From: Castanea sativa
Taxonomy: Eukaryota; Streptophyta; Magnoliopsida; Fagales; Fagaceae
Length of the DNA stretch: 64,000 bases
Assembly (NCBI RefSeq): GCF_040712315.1
Contig: NC_134017.1
Coordinates: 21,415,822 to 21,479,821 of the forward strand
Direction: 5' to 3'
The translations under genes were made by a program, and so were the position numbers. Every line of letters starts with the position of its first letter. The stretch's first letter is position 1. Below the pieces are notes generated by a model. That model made no database searches. It was given only the letters and a program-made list of their open reading frames with translations, and was not told where the DNA came from. Shown here one piece after another: positions 1 through 13,309 of the stretch.

Positions 1-1
1 T

Positions 2-3000
2 AATCATATCTGCAATTCTTTGCAGGGGTTCCAAGAGACCAGAAAGTTGAATGAGAGAGAACTATTTCTTACTTTGGCTGATGGGAGCAAGATTCCGGTT
101 GAAGCTATTGGAGTGTTTAATTTGTGTTTTAAGTCTAGAGTTTTAATATTAGAAGACTGTTTGTATGTACCTAATGTTCGTAGGAATTTAATTTATGCAA
201 CTTACTTAGGTAAACATGGATATTGTGTTATCCTGAAAGACAATGTTGTAATAAAGAAGGATAAAGTGTTTATCTGTTCTGGCAATATTGTGGATGGTCT
301 TTATATTTTAACTCCTAATAAGCATGAATTATACAATTCTGAATTAGATAGTAGCTCTCATGTAAAATCATTAAAGAGAAAGTTTCCTTCTACTAGTGAT
401 GCATATCTATGGCACTTGCGTTTAGGTCATATTAATTCAAGTAGGATTCAAAGACTAATCAAAGATGGACTTTTACAGCCCATGAACTTTGATGGTTTTC
501 CAGTTTGCGAATCTTGTTTAGAAGGTAAGATGACCAAACGACCTTTTAATGCAAAAGGTAGAAGAGCGCAAGATTTGCTAGAACTAGTACATTCAGATGT
601 ATGTGGTCCTATGTCAATCCAAGCAAGAGGTGGCTATGAGTATTTCATTACTTTCACTGATGATTACTCTAGATTTGGTTATGTATAACTAATGAAACGG
701 AAGTCCAAAACCTTTGAAAAGTTCAAAGAGTTTAGGGCTGAAGTTGAAAATCAATTGGGTAAACACATAAAGGCCATTCGATTTGATCGAGGTGGCGAAT
801 ACCTTCTTGGTGATTTTAAGGATTACTTGACTGAAAATGGGATTATATCCCAGCTTGATCGCACTGGAACTCCACAACAAAATGGTGTAGCAGAAAGAAG
901 GAATAGGACTCTTTTAGATATGATTAGGTCCATGTTGAGTTATTCGACTCTACCAATTTCTTTTTGGGGATATGCCTTAAATACTGCAATGTATCTTCTG
1001 AATTTAGTACCTTCGAAGTCTATTCCTAAAACACCTGTAGAGTTGTGGAATGGGCGTAAGCCTAGTATGAGACATCTCCACATTTGGGGTTGTCCAGTAC
1101 ATGTGTTAAAAGGAAAGTCTGACAAGTTACAGTCTAAAACAGAAGTAGTATTTTTTGTAGGGTATCCAAAAGAAACAGTTGGAGGTTTATTCTATAGTCA
1201 TAAGGATAATAAAGTGTTTGTTAGCACAAATGCCAAATTCTTGGAAAATGACTATATGAATAATTTTACTCCGAGAAGTGGAGTTGTCTTGGCTGAAATG
1301 AATGAACCTGTAGTTGAACAACCAATGGATGAAACTAGGGATGATGTGGCTGTATTAGATACACCACAAGATACTACTCATAAGATGTCTAGTACACAGG
1401 TGCCTCGTCGTAGTGGGAGAATTGTTCGGCCTCCTATAAGATTCATAGGTTTGGGAGAAACTTATGAGGCTATCTCAGAAGAGGCTGAATCGGATCCTTA
1501 CACTTATGATGAAGCTATGAGTGATATAGATGCACATCATTGGGTCCAAGCTATGAAATCTGAATTGGATTCTATGAATTCAAATCATGTATGGGATCTT
1601 GTAAAGGTGCCTAACGGCATTAAACTTGTTGGTTGCAAATGGGTTTACAAGAGAAAGAGAGGGATAGATGGAAAGGTTGAAACCTTTAAAGCAAGACTAG
1701 TGGCGAAAGGGTATACACAAAAAGAAGGTATTTATTATGATGAAACTTTTTCGCCAGTAGCCATGCTTAAATCTATCAGAATTCTCTTATCCATTGCTGC
1801 TCATTATGATTATGAGATTTGGCAGATGAATGTCAAGACTGCATTTCTTAATGGCAATCTTGAAGAAAAAATATACATGTTGCAACCAGAAGGTTTCATA
1901 GCAAAGAACCAAAAGCATACGGTATGCAAGTTGAATAGGTCCATTTATGGACTTAAACAAGCATCTAGGTCATGGAACATCAGATTTGATCAAGCAATCA
2001 AGTCATTTGATTTTGAACAAAATCTTGATGAACCATGTGTGTACAAAAGACATCGAGACAAAGTAGTAATGTTCCTAGTGCTTTATGTTGATGATATTCT
2101 ACTCATTGGGAATGATGTAGGGGTAATGTCATCGGTTAAAATTTGGTTGTCAAGCCAATTTGATATGAAGGACTTGGGTGAGGCTAACTTTATTCTAGGG
2201 ATCAAGCTTTGGCGAGATCGCAAGAATAAGATGTTAGGCTTATCACAAGCTGGATATATAGATAAGGTTCTAGAACGGTTTAGCATGCAAAACTCCAAGA
2301 AAAGATTGCTTCCTTTTAGACATGGAGTTCCTCTGTCTGATGACCAAAGGCCTAAGACTCAAGAGGAAGAAAATATGATGAGACAAGTTCCTTATGCTTC
2401 TGCAGTGGGAAGTCTCATGTATGCCATGCTTTGTACTAGACCAGATATTTGTTATTCAGTTGGCATGGTCAGCCGATATCAATCAAATCTAGGACCAAAA
2501 CATTGGCAAGCTGTAAAGCATATTCTCAAGTATCTTAGAAGAACGAGAGATTATATGCTTGTTTACCATAGTGAGGATTTGATTCCCATTGGCTATACAG
2601 ACTCAGACTTTCAGTCAGATCTAGATTTCAGAAAATCCACTTCAGGATGTGTTTTCACCTTGGGAGGTGGAACCATAAGTTGGAGGAGCGTTAAGCAATC
2701 TTGTATTGCGGACTCCACCATAGAAGCCGAGTACGTTGCTGCTTGTGAAGCAGCAAAGGAGGCTGTTTGGCTCAAGAAATTCCTTTCTGATCTTGGTGTT
2801 GTAAGAATGGAGCAAGTTCTCATTACATTGTTTTATGACAATAGTGGAGCGGTTGCACAATCCAAAGATCCAAGGAATCACAAGAAAGGAAAGCACATTA
2901 AGAGGAAGTACCACATCATTCGAGACATTGTTGCTCGTGGAGATGTTGTGGTAGCAAAGATTGAAAGTGCAAATAATCTAGCAGATCCCTTTACCAAAGC

Positions 3001-3070
3001 CTTGCCTCAAAAGACTTTCGAGTCACATTTGGAAGGAATGAGAGTTAGATTAGTGCACAATAGTCTTTAG
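2..3070 (+). pseudogene. copia A Pol polyprotein with one nonsense codon
   Basis: Retrotransposon polyprotein, one continuous frame from the window edge to a stop at 3068-3070 except for an in-frame TAA at 686-688. In order: GAG-pre-integrase (LWHLRLGH, then paired cysteines CESC), integrase core with the D,D,E triad (HSDVCGP, FDRGGEY, GVAERRN), a long linker, reverse transcriptase ([24 protein letters not shown]), and RNase H ([28 protein letters not shown]). The early stop lies in the integrase just after the DDYSRFGYV motif. The equivalent point in copia B reads through with tyrosine, so this is probably a single substitution. No frameshift is visible in about 3 kb, so decay is slight. Confidence 0.92.
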
Positions 3071-3071
3071 G

Positions 3072-3084
3072 GCAAGTGGGAGAT
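3072..3084 (+). other. polypurine tract of copia A
   Basis: GCAAGTGGGAGAT lies directly before the LTR start TGTTAG. This is the usual plus-strand priming site of plant copia elements. Confidence 0.8.
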
Positions 3085-3475
3085 TGTTAGGATTAGTGCC
3101 CTTAAATCCTATTGTATGATGCTATGTGTGATATTATGTATGACATTATGTATGACATGATGTATGACTTAATATTGTGATTGATAAAGTTATTTTATTA
3201 TTATCTAAAATAATGGTAACATGAATATGGGACATTATCATATAGTCCATGAGATACATTGTATGTGATTTATGTGAAAAGTCACAGAAGATGTAAATCA
3301 CAAGTTCTTTGTAAACTCAGAATTTATAATTCGTAGTCAGTGATGAAATTGGGCATTTCATCTGCGAAGACTATAACGTGTCAACTAAGATGATTTGTCT
3401 TGATCATGGAAGTGGTGACTTCTAGTTGATATGTTGATATGTTTTAAGAGTTAAAACATATTGAACAGGACCGCT

Positions 3476-3525
3476 GTGAGATTTATTATTCTCCTAACGA
3501 CTGTCAAATGAATAATAAATCTCAC
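3476..3525. other. 16-bp perfect inverted repeat in the LTR
   Basis: GTGAGATTTATTATTC at 3476-3491 is the exact complement of GAATAATAAATCTCAC at 3510-3525, with an 18-nt loop. The same 16-bp stem with a different loop is in the copia B LTR near 48957-49010. Confidence 0.85.
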
Positions 3526-3797
3526 GACTTCTATTTGCATGAACTCTTAATCCTGAGAGAATAATGGACCTGATCATGAAGTGTAGGTTGCTTTGATATA
3601 TCAGGAGTGAGATCTAAAGTTACGGTCAAAACCTCAGTATGTTGGGCAGCCACATTTAGTGTTGATGGAACATATATTCTCAAGATGGAATTCATAGTCT
3701 CTTAATGGAGATATAAAATATTCCCTTGAGATAAGTTTAATAGTTTCAGTTATTCAGAGAGTTAGGCCTAACCACTTTAGTAAGAAATTGCTAAAGT

Positions 3798-3830
3798 ATA
3801 TATTTATGAAATTAGATTTCATAAATATAT
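3798..3830. other. 15-bp inverted repeat with 3-nt loop in the LTR
   Basis: ATATATTTATGAAAT, loop TAG, ATTTCATAAATATAT. The copia B LTR keeps the same structure near 48659-48692 with a slightly different loop. Confidence 0.8.
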
Positions 3831-4181
3831 GATGAATAACTTTAAAGAATTAAACCGGGTACTCAAGGATAAGATATAGTAATTTACAAAGTGACAGTCT
3901 ACATTTATGACTTTGTGTTACTACGAATATTTTATGAAGGGGTTACGTGTATAATAAAGTCTTGGGATATAATTTATTAATAAGGCCTAGAGTGCAATTA
4001 TATTTATATAGTGGTATTAAATATAATTAATGGTAACTTTGGACTTGTCAAGAGTTGACGGAAAAGCCCAAAACCCATTGGAGCTAGTGTCTTATTGGTC
4101 CCTTTTGGTCCCACTCCAAGCCACACACTAAAGCCCAATTGGAAAGGCCTAATAGGCCAGCCCAATTAGATAATCAGTTAG

Positions 4182-4190
4182 TTATAAAGG
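4182..4190 (+). promoter_or_regulatory. TATA-like box of the copia A LTR
   Basis: TTATAAAGG, followed by a purine-rich leader. It is about 1.1 kb into the LTR, where a U3/R border is plausible. The aligned position in the copia B LTR reads GATACAAAGG, so that copy has lost the motif. Confidence 0.5.
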
Positions 4191-4859
4191 GAGAAACATA
4201 CAAAATTTTTATTAGAAGAGATTAGAAAAGAAAAAGAAACGGTGTGTGAGAGAGTGTGAGACACACTTTCATTCTGCCTTTGAAAAACTGATTGAGAGAC
4301 CACACATCTTGGGCGTAAAGTGGAATTGGAGTAAAAATTAAAAGTGTTCCCAAGTGCTTCTAATCTTTGTTTTGAATTTCTCCACACCAAGGTACGCTAT
4401 CTTGTTCTTAAATTCTGAAATTTTGTAGTGCACGTTATCAATCATGAATGAAATAGATCATTATTTGTTGCTTCCGCTATGGGTTTTGCATAAGATGCAA
4501 AACCAGAATTTTTCCTTCATAAGATTCTTATGTTATCCAATCACTACAAACTGATAATGTTTAAGAGTTCTTATGTAATCCAATCACTACGGTATAGCTA
4601 TCTATTGTGTCATCTAGTAAAACAGATCTTTGTATATGATTTAATATAAATATAATTGGCTGTTACTTGGAATTAATTAAGGAAGCAAGAAACAAAATAT
4701 TTTGTATTAGTTTCTTTAATAATTATTTAACAATGGGGTAGGCTATGTAATTATATCAACAGAAATATAATATCTACTAAACATAACAGCAGTAGAACCT
4801 ATATTCAAGTAACAAAGTACACTGTTAGCAATATATGATCTTACTTCAACTTGGCGACC

Positions 4860-5145
4860 AACATGAGTAGTATCATGCATTACCTACAAGGAACCATCAA
4901 TATTAATCTAGGCAGCCGAATCCCATGTAAAGTTTATAGACATTGATAATAAAATAGGATACAAACTAAAATAAAGAATAATAGCTATTAAACCCCAAAC
5001 TCACAACATGAATAGTATCATAAATTAGCTACAAGGAACCATAAAAAATAATCTAGGCAGCCCAATCCCATGTAAAGTTATAGACATTGATAATAATATA
5101 GGATACAAATTAAAACAATGATTGCAAATAAACCCCAAACTCATA
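4860..5145. repeat. tandem duplication, two copies of about 142 bp
   Basis: Copy 1 is about 4860-5003, copy 2 about 5004-5145. Shared blocks include CTACAAGGAACCAT, AATCCCATGTAAAGT and ACCCCAAACTCA. Differences are single substitutions and small indels. Confidence 0.75.
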
Positions 5146-5874
5146 ATTCCAAACCCCAACCCCAAATTCCCATCAGACCTGTCTCTTCCCTAAACAAAAA
5201 CACCCAAATCTCACCCTATAACAAAACTGCAAAGCCAAATTCATTATCATATAAATCTTACAGCATCAGGTGTTCTCATTCCATAATAGAATAAAACCAT
5301 TTCAGGTAAGATTTGGTTATAAAAATAAGACAGATTATGGTGCCAAATCCAACATCATAAAAAGATAGACCCTTTTATTTTTGGTAAGAAAAAAAATACA
5401 AATAAGATGTAAAAAATACAAAAAATAAATAGAAAAAGAGAAAAAAACTTTCTTGCGATATCAGATGTTGGAAGTAGCAAGAAAGCTTCCGGCTTTGGGG
5501 GTTGGAAGCAACAAGAATAAGAGATGATTTTGGGGTTTTCTAACCAGATAAAGGCCGATCTTTTGGGAATTGATTATTTCCAGCAGCGAAGCTCTGGCAA
5601 CGATGCTAGGCAGTGGCTATGGAGGTTTGGAGGAGGGAGAGCGGCGCGAGAGAAAGCAGAGATGAAGAGAAAATTTTGATTTTCAAAAAAAGGGAAAATG
5701 CCTGTGGTTGTTTTAATGGCGGGCTTTGAAATTTTTAGGGGCAAGTTTGTTTTTATTATTTTAAGTTAACTGAGTTGTCGATCTGTAATTTTTAATACAT
5801 GTGTCAATTTTTTATTGGACCTAGAAACACCATATGGATGCAGAGTTGGAGTTTCAGAAACAACATATACTTTC

Positions 5875-6055
5875 TCCACCTCAACTGGATTTTTCTCTCT
5901 CCCTAACGCTCCATTCTCTCAACCCAACTGTGCTTCCGCCACTCTCTCAACTTGTGTCTCCCTCAAGTCCTCAACCTCTTCATCACTGTTACCAACATAC
6001 CCAACCCAGACCCGTCAGCAGAAACAAAGAAAAAATAGCAACTCACCATCTGAAA
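5875..6055 (+). repeat. left arm of an inverted duplication (partner 10381-10578)
   Basis: CT-rich block starting near CCACCTCAACTGG and ending ACTCACCATCTGAAA. Its reverse complement is found with moderate divergence at 10381-10578. The arms are separated by about 4.3 kb. Confidence 0.75.
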
Positions 6056-9000
6056 CCAAATCCCCAAACACTCACACGCCTCGTAGAGCACTTTTTAGAC
6101 CTAGAGAGAGCAAATGCCCCCATTGGATTTCTTGCCGTCGCTTTTGAGTCGTCAACCGTGCCATCCACGTTAGTTTTTGCCGTTAAGTCTACCACTGCTC
6201 ACTATAAACTATAAGTAAATAACTTCCTCTCATTTCTTATTTCATTTTGCTTCCTTTCATGATTCTTGTTGATTTATTGTGGAACGTTCTAAGATTTTGA
6301 TAGTGGGTACAAAACCCAGTGAGTGTGGGTGTGGGTGTGTCGATGGCTGAGGACTGGCAAGTGACTGGTGGCCTTACTTCCTTTATCTTCGCTAGATTTG
6401 TGAGTTTGGACTGGTGGATGCTGACAGTGGTGGGTGTTTGGCGTTATTAGGGTCACGGTATTATTTTTGTGTCTTGCTTTGTCATGGGTTTAAAGGGAAG
6501 GAAAAAAAAAGGTGCTGTCTTGCTAATGAGTAGTTGGTTGTTCTGAAATTAGACTATGGATAGTCCCTTTAAAGAATTTTAGTGGATGACTTAAAATCTT
6601 AATTATGTGAAACAAAGATGTAGTATAAGGGGTTAATTTCAGCATGCTTGACATCCTTGGGTTTGTGGTTTGAAGATCTGAGCTTTTTTTTTTTTTTTTT
6701 GGAGATTAAAGATAGAAATCTGAGCTTATTCTTAATAGTTCTAGTATAGGAGTTATTATCTATCATGATTTTTTAAGTTCAGTTGTGAGGCTTGTTCTCT
6801 TAAGGAATTATTGCTGTTATAATGCCTATGTTGCGGTAGAACATGAAGTTTTAGTAGGTTGGATTGGGAGAACTCCGCTTGTTGCGAAGAGGAGTACATG
6901 AATTCTTTAGTCCTGCAACTTAAAATTGGAGCAAGTAGCTTGAATTATTGAGACCCTGGATGTCAATGGCGCAAATTGTTGACATAAAAGTGCCATTTGT
7001 CGCACTCAAAACAAAAATCCATCCGAAATTCAGGTTGTGCTATTATAAATCCAAGCCAATGTATGAAGTTGTGTTGGTACTTGTGTTTTTACTGGAAATT
7101 ATACTTGTCATGGACATAGTATTATAAAAATTACATTGCATCATGCATAACTCAGGAATAATATTGGTCTTAGATTACAAATCATTAGGGGTTATCATAA
7201 AATTTTGTAAACGCTTTGTTGCTGATTGAGTTTAAAAAAAATAATAATAATAATAAAAATTTGGTTACTGATGGAGTTGTGGAGATTATAATATTTTGAT
7301 AATGGGTATGAAACTCACTTGAGTGTTTCCATAATTGAGTAAAGTACTTTCTAAAACTTAAACTTTATCATATGCTCTTATTTATTGCTTTTTCTAAGAT
7401 TATGACTTTTTCTTTTTTCTTTTTTCTTTCAGGATTCTACCACATTAAAGGATAATACAAGACTTTGAAGTATGTTGGATAGTTTGCAGAGCATATTGGA
7501 AAACTTTTTAATAGCTTTATGAACCCCTTAGAGCAATTTTTTAGATAGCTTTATGTACAGCTTGTAGCACTTACAGTTTTGTAGTTCGCTTATGACTTAT
7601 GAAGCTACACCAACTTGGTTTTTATATATGTATGTTTTGAGTAGCTACAAGTTAAACATTGATATATTCTTTTACTGAAGTCGTACTTTGATGTATCATT
7701 TGATTTTTTTTTTTCTTAATTAATTGTAAAGCTTCAAGTTTAACAATAATGATATTTTATTACAATAACAATGTGATGCAAGAAAGGAGCCGTAAAAAAG
7801 AAGAGAGTTTGCTCCAAGAATGAATAAAATTCTATTGAAATGTACATTTTTATTACGAGACTAAATAACAAGAGTTTTATTGCAATGTACACAACTATAG
7901 GCTAAGATTTACTCTTACTCAAAAGGCAATGTCACAGGTTGTACAAAAACCAAAAGAAAAATTGTTAACACTTAGTAGAAGAGAGTAATCTGATTGTGTT
8001 GCACATGCCAATGTAATTTTATAGGCAGCAATCTATTAAATCTTAAATCAAAAACTTTAGCTGAAAGAGACAATTGTGATCCTTTGAAGCAAATAATGGT
8101 TCAGTTTTTCCCTTGTCAAAAGCTTGCGTATGTGAAGTTGAGGACTGGACAATCATGAAGCCATCCCAGCATGCCCTCCAAAGATGCGCCAATTTCAGAA
8201 TAGGTCATCATCAATAGCAGCAACACCATGTTTTCACTCAACAACATTAGCGGAATCAACTCCAATCCTCTTATCATTACTTGCTTCCTCATCATAGTGT
8301 CCAAGCTCACTACCACTGATCATTAGGCCTAAAACTGAAATGCAAATAGCATGCCCATGGTTAAATATATTACACTCCCATGTTCATCAACTGTCAACAA
8401 TTTAAGATATATGGTAACAAAGAGAACTTTAACGAGAAAATCATATGAGAAACATGACCTTAGTTGTGGAATGGGGCCCTGCTAAAGGAAAAGTATCATA
8501 AACACGATCAAAATAACCACAAGAAAATCCAATCTATTGACTTCAAAAGAATGGAAGAAACAAAATCCCATGGAAGAAAGAAAAGCATGCTATATAATTA
8601 TAGTGTTAGAGAAATTGGTTATATTGTGTTGAATCTACTTTTAAAAGAATGCTCATTGCAATGAGCTTGTCAAGATATTTCCCTATGGTTTAATCTGCAT
8701 TAAGCACTTCATTCTTTTTACACATGGCTTGAGTCTCGAAAACAAGCTAATAGTGTATGTATTTTTGAGAATGAGGGGAAAATAAGCTTTTTTTTTCCTT
8801 GTAAATGAGATTTACACTTGAAACCCCTAAATAAGATTTACAAGGAGCATGCAGATGCTACTAGGCAAAATGGCCAATGGAAAGAGGTTGTGATTTGGTT
8901 TATAGAGATCACTTCTACAAGTTAAGAGGTTGTGATAAGGATTTTTAGAATACCTCATGACTAAGCAACAGAATTTCTAGTTAACGTCAAAGAAAAAAAA

Positions 9001-10380
9001 AAATCCTGAAATTGCTCAAGTGGTACCAATAAGGCGGTAACAAAATACTCAAAGGCAACAACAACAAAAAAGAAGCAAGGCAATAGCAAAAATCAAAGCA
9101 AAGGGGGAAAAACAACAAGAAGATTAATACACATTACTTTACCCTTTATAGATCCAGATTTTTAGATTTGTACTCACCTGCTGCACACTCATGAAACACA
9201 AATTTCACCCACACTCAACAACTCGTGTGCACCATGACATGTTTTTACACAATAAAGCACATAAATAGAAACCCATTTTGAAATCAACCCAAATCTAAAA
9301 ACGCCCACCCAACCACCATTCATTGGTTTCAAATCCAAATAAAAGCTATAACCATAATACATATTTACACCAAGGTGACTACAAGTTACCTTGGTATAAC
9401 CATTACAGCATATTCAGCCATACCCAAAGCATAGTAATGAGCTGTGATGGTTTTCAATTGAGTTGTGGAAGTACTACAAGTTATAAAAAAAACATGTAAC
9501 CAAAGTGACTACAAATTAAATCCAGCAAGTCTAAGATTAAAGAACCAATTTCATTATAGAAATTATAATTAACAAACTTCATGGTTATTGATTTGCATCT
9601 GTAGTAGTTTCTGGGGTTGCCAGGACACTTGAAAATCTCAAAAAGTAAATTTTGTATAATTACGGATTTGATCATTTGTGCTACCCATTTAGTTTCTTCT
9701 ATATCTAAGGAGTGACACTCAATATGGATCATTCAACACAATAAAATCATCTGTTTAACAACACGTCTACAGGAAGTCTTTAAAGTCAATATTGTGTAAT
9801 TACCTCCAAATGGAAATATATGCTGTCAAAATTTTTCTATGAAAGTCTTTCAGTGTATTGAACATTCATGTTTTGGTCAAATAGCTCAAGGTTCAAACTT
9901 TCTTCATTAGGAGCCCTCATATTAAGCCCATTGAATACAAATTACAAGGATTTAAGCATTTTTTAAACAATTGACAAAAATGCAGACAATGTAAGACTTG
10001 ATTTCAATTCATAAGCTAAAAACCAAAAACATAAAAAATAAGAGAAAATAGAATCAAATTCAGCAGAAATAAATCAATCAAAAAAATTGGGACACCATTA
10101 TTTACTTTCCTTCCTTTCCTAGCAACCAAACAGAGTTTATAAAAAAAAAATCATAAATAAAGGGAAAACCTACCGGACCAGTCAGCCTCTTCCTCTCTCT
10201 CTGCTGCCATGGCTCATCACAACCACCACTCACCACCACCTCCGATGGTGGCTTCTTCGGACCAAACTCTCTTTCTCTGTCTCTCAATCTCACTTCCCTC
10301 CTAGATCAAACCCCAAAAGTATCAACTTCTCTCTACACCCGATTCTCTCCAAACCCCAACCCTTGCTCTCGCTCTCTCTC

Positions 10381-10578
10381 TTTCAGATGGTGAGTTGCTA
10401 TTTTTTCTTTGTTTTTGCTAATGGCTCTGAGTTGGGTATGCTGGTAACGGTGATGAAGGGATTGAGGACTTGAGGGAGACGCACAGAACAAGCGTGGAGG
10501 TTGAGAGAGTGGTGGAAGCACAGTAGGGTTGAGAGAATAGAGGGTTAGGGAGAGAAAGAAAAACCCAGTTGAGGTGGG
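10381..10578 (-). repeat. right arm of an inverted duplication (partner 5875-6055)
   Basis: Starts TTTCAGATGGTGAGTTGC and ends CCCAGTTGAGGTGGG, matching the left arm in inverse orientation. This arm has an extra segment of about 15-20 bp relative to the left one. Confidence 0.75.
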
Positions 10579-10791
10579 AGGGAGAGTTTTACTGAAGAGG
10601 AATACAGGTAGCTGAAATGAAAAGAAAAAGTGGGAGACACGGATTGCCAAGCAGGAGTTATAACGTGTCAAGTTAATGGTCCTTGGATTATACAGACGGC
10701 TGAGATTTGAGGTATTCCACCCTGTGGGTATTGCACGGGATATGAATCCATGTAGAAATTATAAGCTAGCTAGCACTCAGAGTTTCTCTAA

Positions 10792-11747
<956 letters not shown>

Positions 11748-11748
11748 G

Positions 11749-11770
11749 TTGGCGCCGTTTGTGGGGAACG
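11749..11770 (+). other. primer-binding site of the Tat element
   Basis: TTGGCGCCGTTTGTGGGGAA lies two bases after the 5' LTR. This TGGCGCCGT...GGGG form is typical of Tat/Athila-group elements. I do not assign the tRNA. Confidence 0.8.
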
Positions 11771-11842
11771 AGAGCGTAGAGAAGACTATTTAGCCTTTGC
11801 TTTATTCCTAAGACAAAAAGTTGCATGGTACTCACTTGATCA

Positions 11843-13309
11843 ATGGCAACAACCAACAATCAAGGTGAAGAACCGCACGCCACAGCACTAGAGTGGCAAG
11901 TCCAAACGCTCGCGGCGGCGGTTGAGCGCCTCACTAAGCAGAATTATGATTTAGAAGAGCAACTACGACAAAGGAACGCACACCAAAGTGCACCAGAGGA
12001 AGACCAGGAAGGCGCTAGTCCGAAAGGGAGAAACGCGGTAGGGCTTGAGGGTAGCAATGCCCCGACTAGACCAGAGCGGCAGGAGACCAACCCGCCGTCC
12101 ATCTCAGACACCTTACCGCCTCACATCACAGCTGGGATGCAGCAGATGAGGGAACGTATGGACGTGATGATGAGCGCCCTGAGGGGACGAATCTCCAGTG
12201 ACCTGGACGACCTAGTCCATAGAACAGATTCGCCCTTCACAACGCTCGTGACTTCATGCTCCCTTCCTCCAAAGTTTCGCATGCCACACATCGAGAACTA
12301 TGATGGATCCAAGGACCCTTTAGATCACTTGGAATCTTTCAAGACCCTAATGCATCTTTAGGGCGTGCTAGACGAAATCATGTGCAGGGCTTTCCTCACC
12401 ACGTTGAAAGGACCTGCAAGGGACTGGTACAGTAGGCTGGCATCTAACTCCATCAGTACTTTTAAGGAATTAGGCGCACAGTTTGTATCACACTTTATCG
12501 GGAGTCACCGGCATAAGAAATCTACTGTGTGTCTGTTGAACATCAGGCAGCGAGAAGACGAGACCTTAAGATCATACATCGACCAATTCAACAAGGAATC
12601 CCTCGAGATAGATGAGGCCGATGACAAGATACTTGTGGCAACATTCACGAACGGGCTACGGAAGGGTAAGTTCTTGTTTTCTTTGTACAAGAATGACCCA
12701 AAGACTATGTTCGACGTATTTTATAGGGCAACAAAGTATATGAACGTAGAGGACACTTTGCTGGCCCGAGAAGACAAACCTAGAAAGAGGGAAAGGCAGG
12801 AAGATACGCAACTGGACAAGGGGCGAAAAATGGCAAGAACCAGAGAACGACTAGAGGATCGATGACCCAAGCCGCCTACAGGAAGGTTTACGAACTTCAC
12901 CCCCCTCACAGCCCCGATTGACCAGGTATTGATATAGATTAAAGACAAAGGAACTTTGACGTTCCCTGGCAAGCTGAAGGGAGATCCGAATAAGAGGCCA
13001 AGAGACAGGTACTGCCGCTTTCATGGCAATCATGGTCACGATACGGCAGACTGTTATGACTTAAAGCAGCAAATGGAAGCCCTCATTAGGCAAGGTAGGT
13101 TGCAGAGGTTCGCGAGGAAGGAGAGAACGGATCAAAACCAGGAACAGAATCCCCGACGGGAAAATGAACGTCCTAAACCACCGGTAGCAGACATACGGAT
13201 GATAATGGGGGGCACTACTTCAGTAGGGTCGTCCAAAAAGGCCAGAAAGACCTACTTACGGATGGTGCAAAGCGTCCAGTCGACAGGTTTCTTACTAGAA
13301 GGAACATGA
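11843..13309 (+). pseudogene. Tat element Gag with in-frame stops
   Basis: Structural protein. An acidic/Gln-rich N-terminus with coiled-coil character (residues about 15-40) is followed by the retrotransposon gag core (AFLTTLKGPARDWY, SYIDQFNKE, ATFTNGL), a charged stretch, and a zinc knuckle, CRFHGNHGHDTADCY, near 13014. One frame throughout; stops at 12359-12361 (TAG), 12863-12865 (TGA), 12935-12937 (TAG) and a TGA pair at 13307-13312. Several are where glutamine or arginine would be expected, so they look like C-to-T changes. The ATG at 11843 follows the primer site by about 75 bp. Confidence 0.9.

Larger units (their letters stand above)
1..4519 (+). mobile_element. Ty1/copia LTR retrotransposon A (5' part outside window)
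   Basis: Domains run GAG-pre-integrase, integrase, reverse transcriptase, RNase H, polypurine tract, LTR, which is the Ty1/copia order. The 5' LTR, gag and protease lie before the window. The same family recurs on the minus strand at 35-49 kb (copia B): the LTR and protein stretches match closely. The 3' LTR is complete and starts TGTTAG. The target duplication cannot be checked because only the right flank is present (TAAGA follows the LTR). Confidence 0.93.
3085..4519 (+). repeat. 3' LTR of copia A (1435 bp)
   Basis: Starts TGTTAGGATTAGTGCCC and ends CCTTCA. It matches the LTR at 47977-49343 (opposite strand) over its length. A TATA-like TTATAAAGG lies at 4182-4190, preceded by the palindrome GGCCTAATAGGCC near 4146. 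It contains two strong inverted repeats (3476-3525 and 3798-3830), both conserved in the other LTR. Confidence 0.9.

Noticed and set aside
5815..6214. Overlapping open frames of 110 and 126 codons
   Set aside because: They lie in a CT-rich arm of an inverted repeat and have Ser/Pro/Thr composition typical of translated leaders; no domain recognised.
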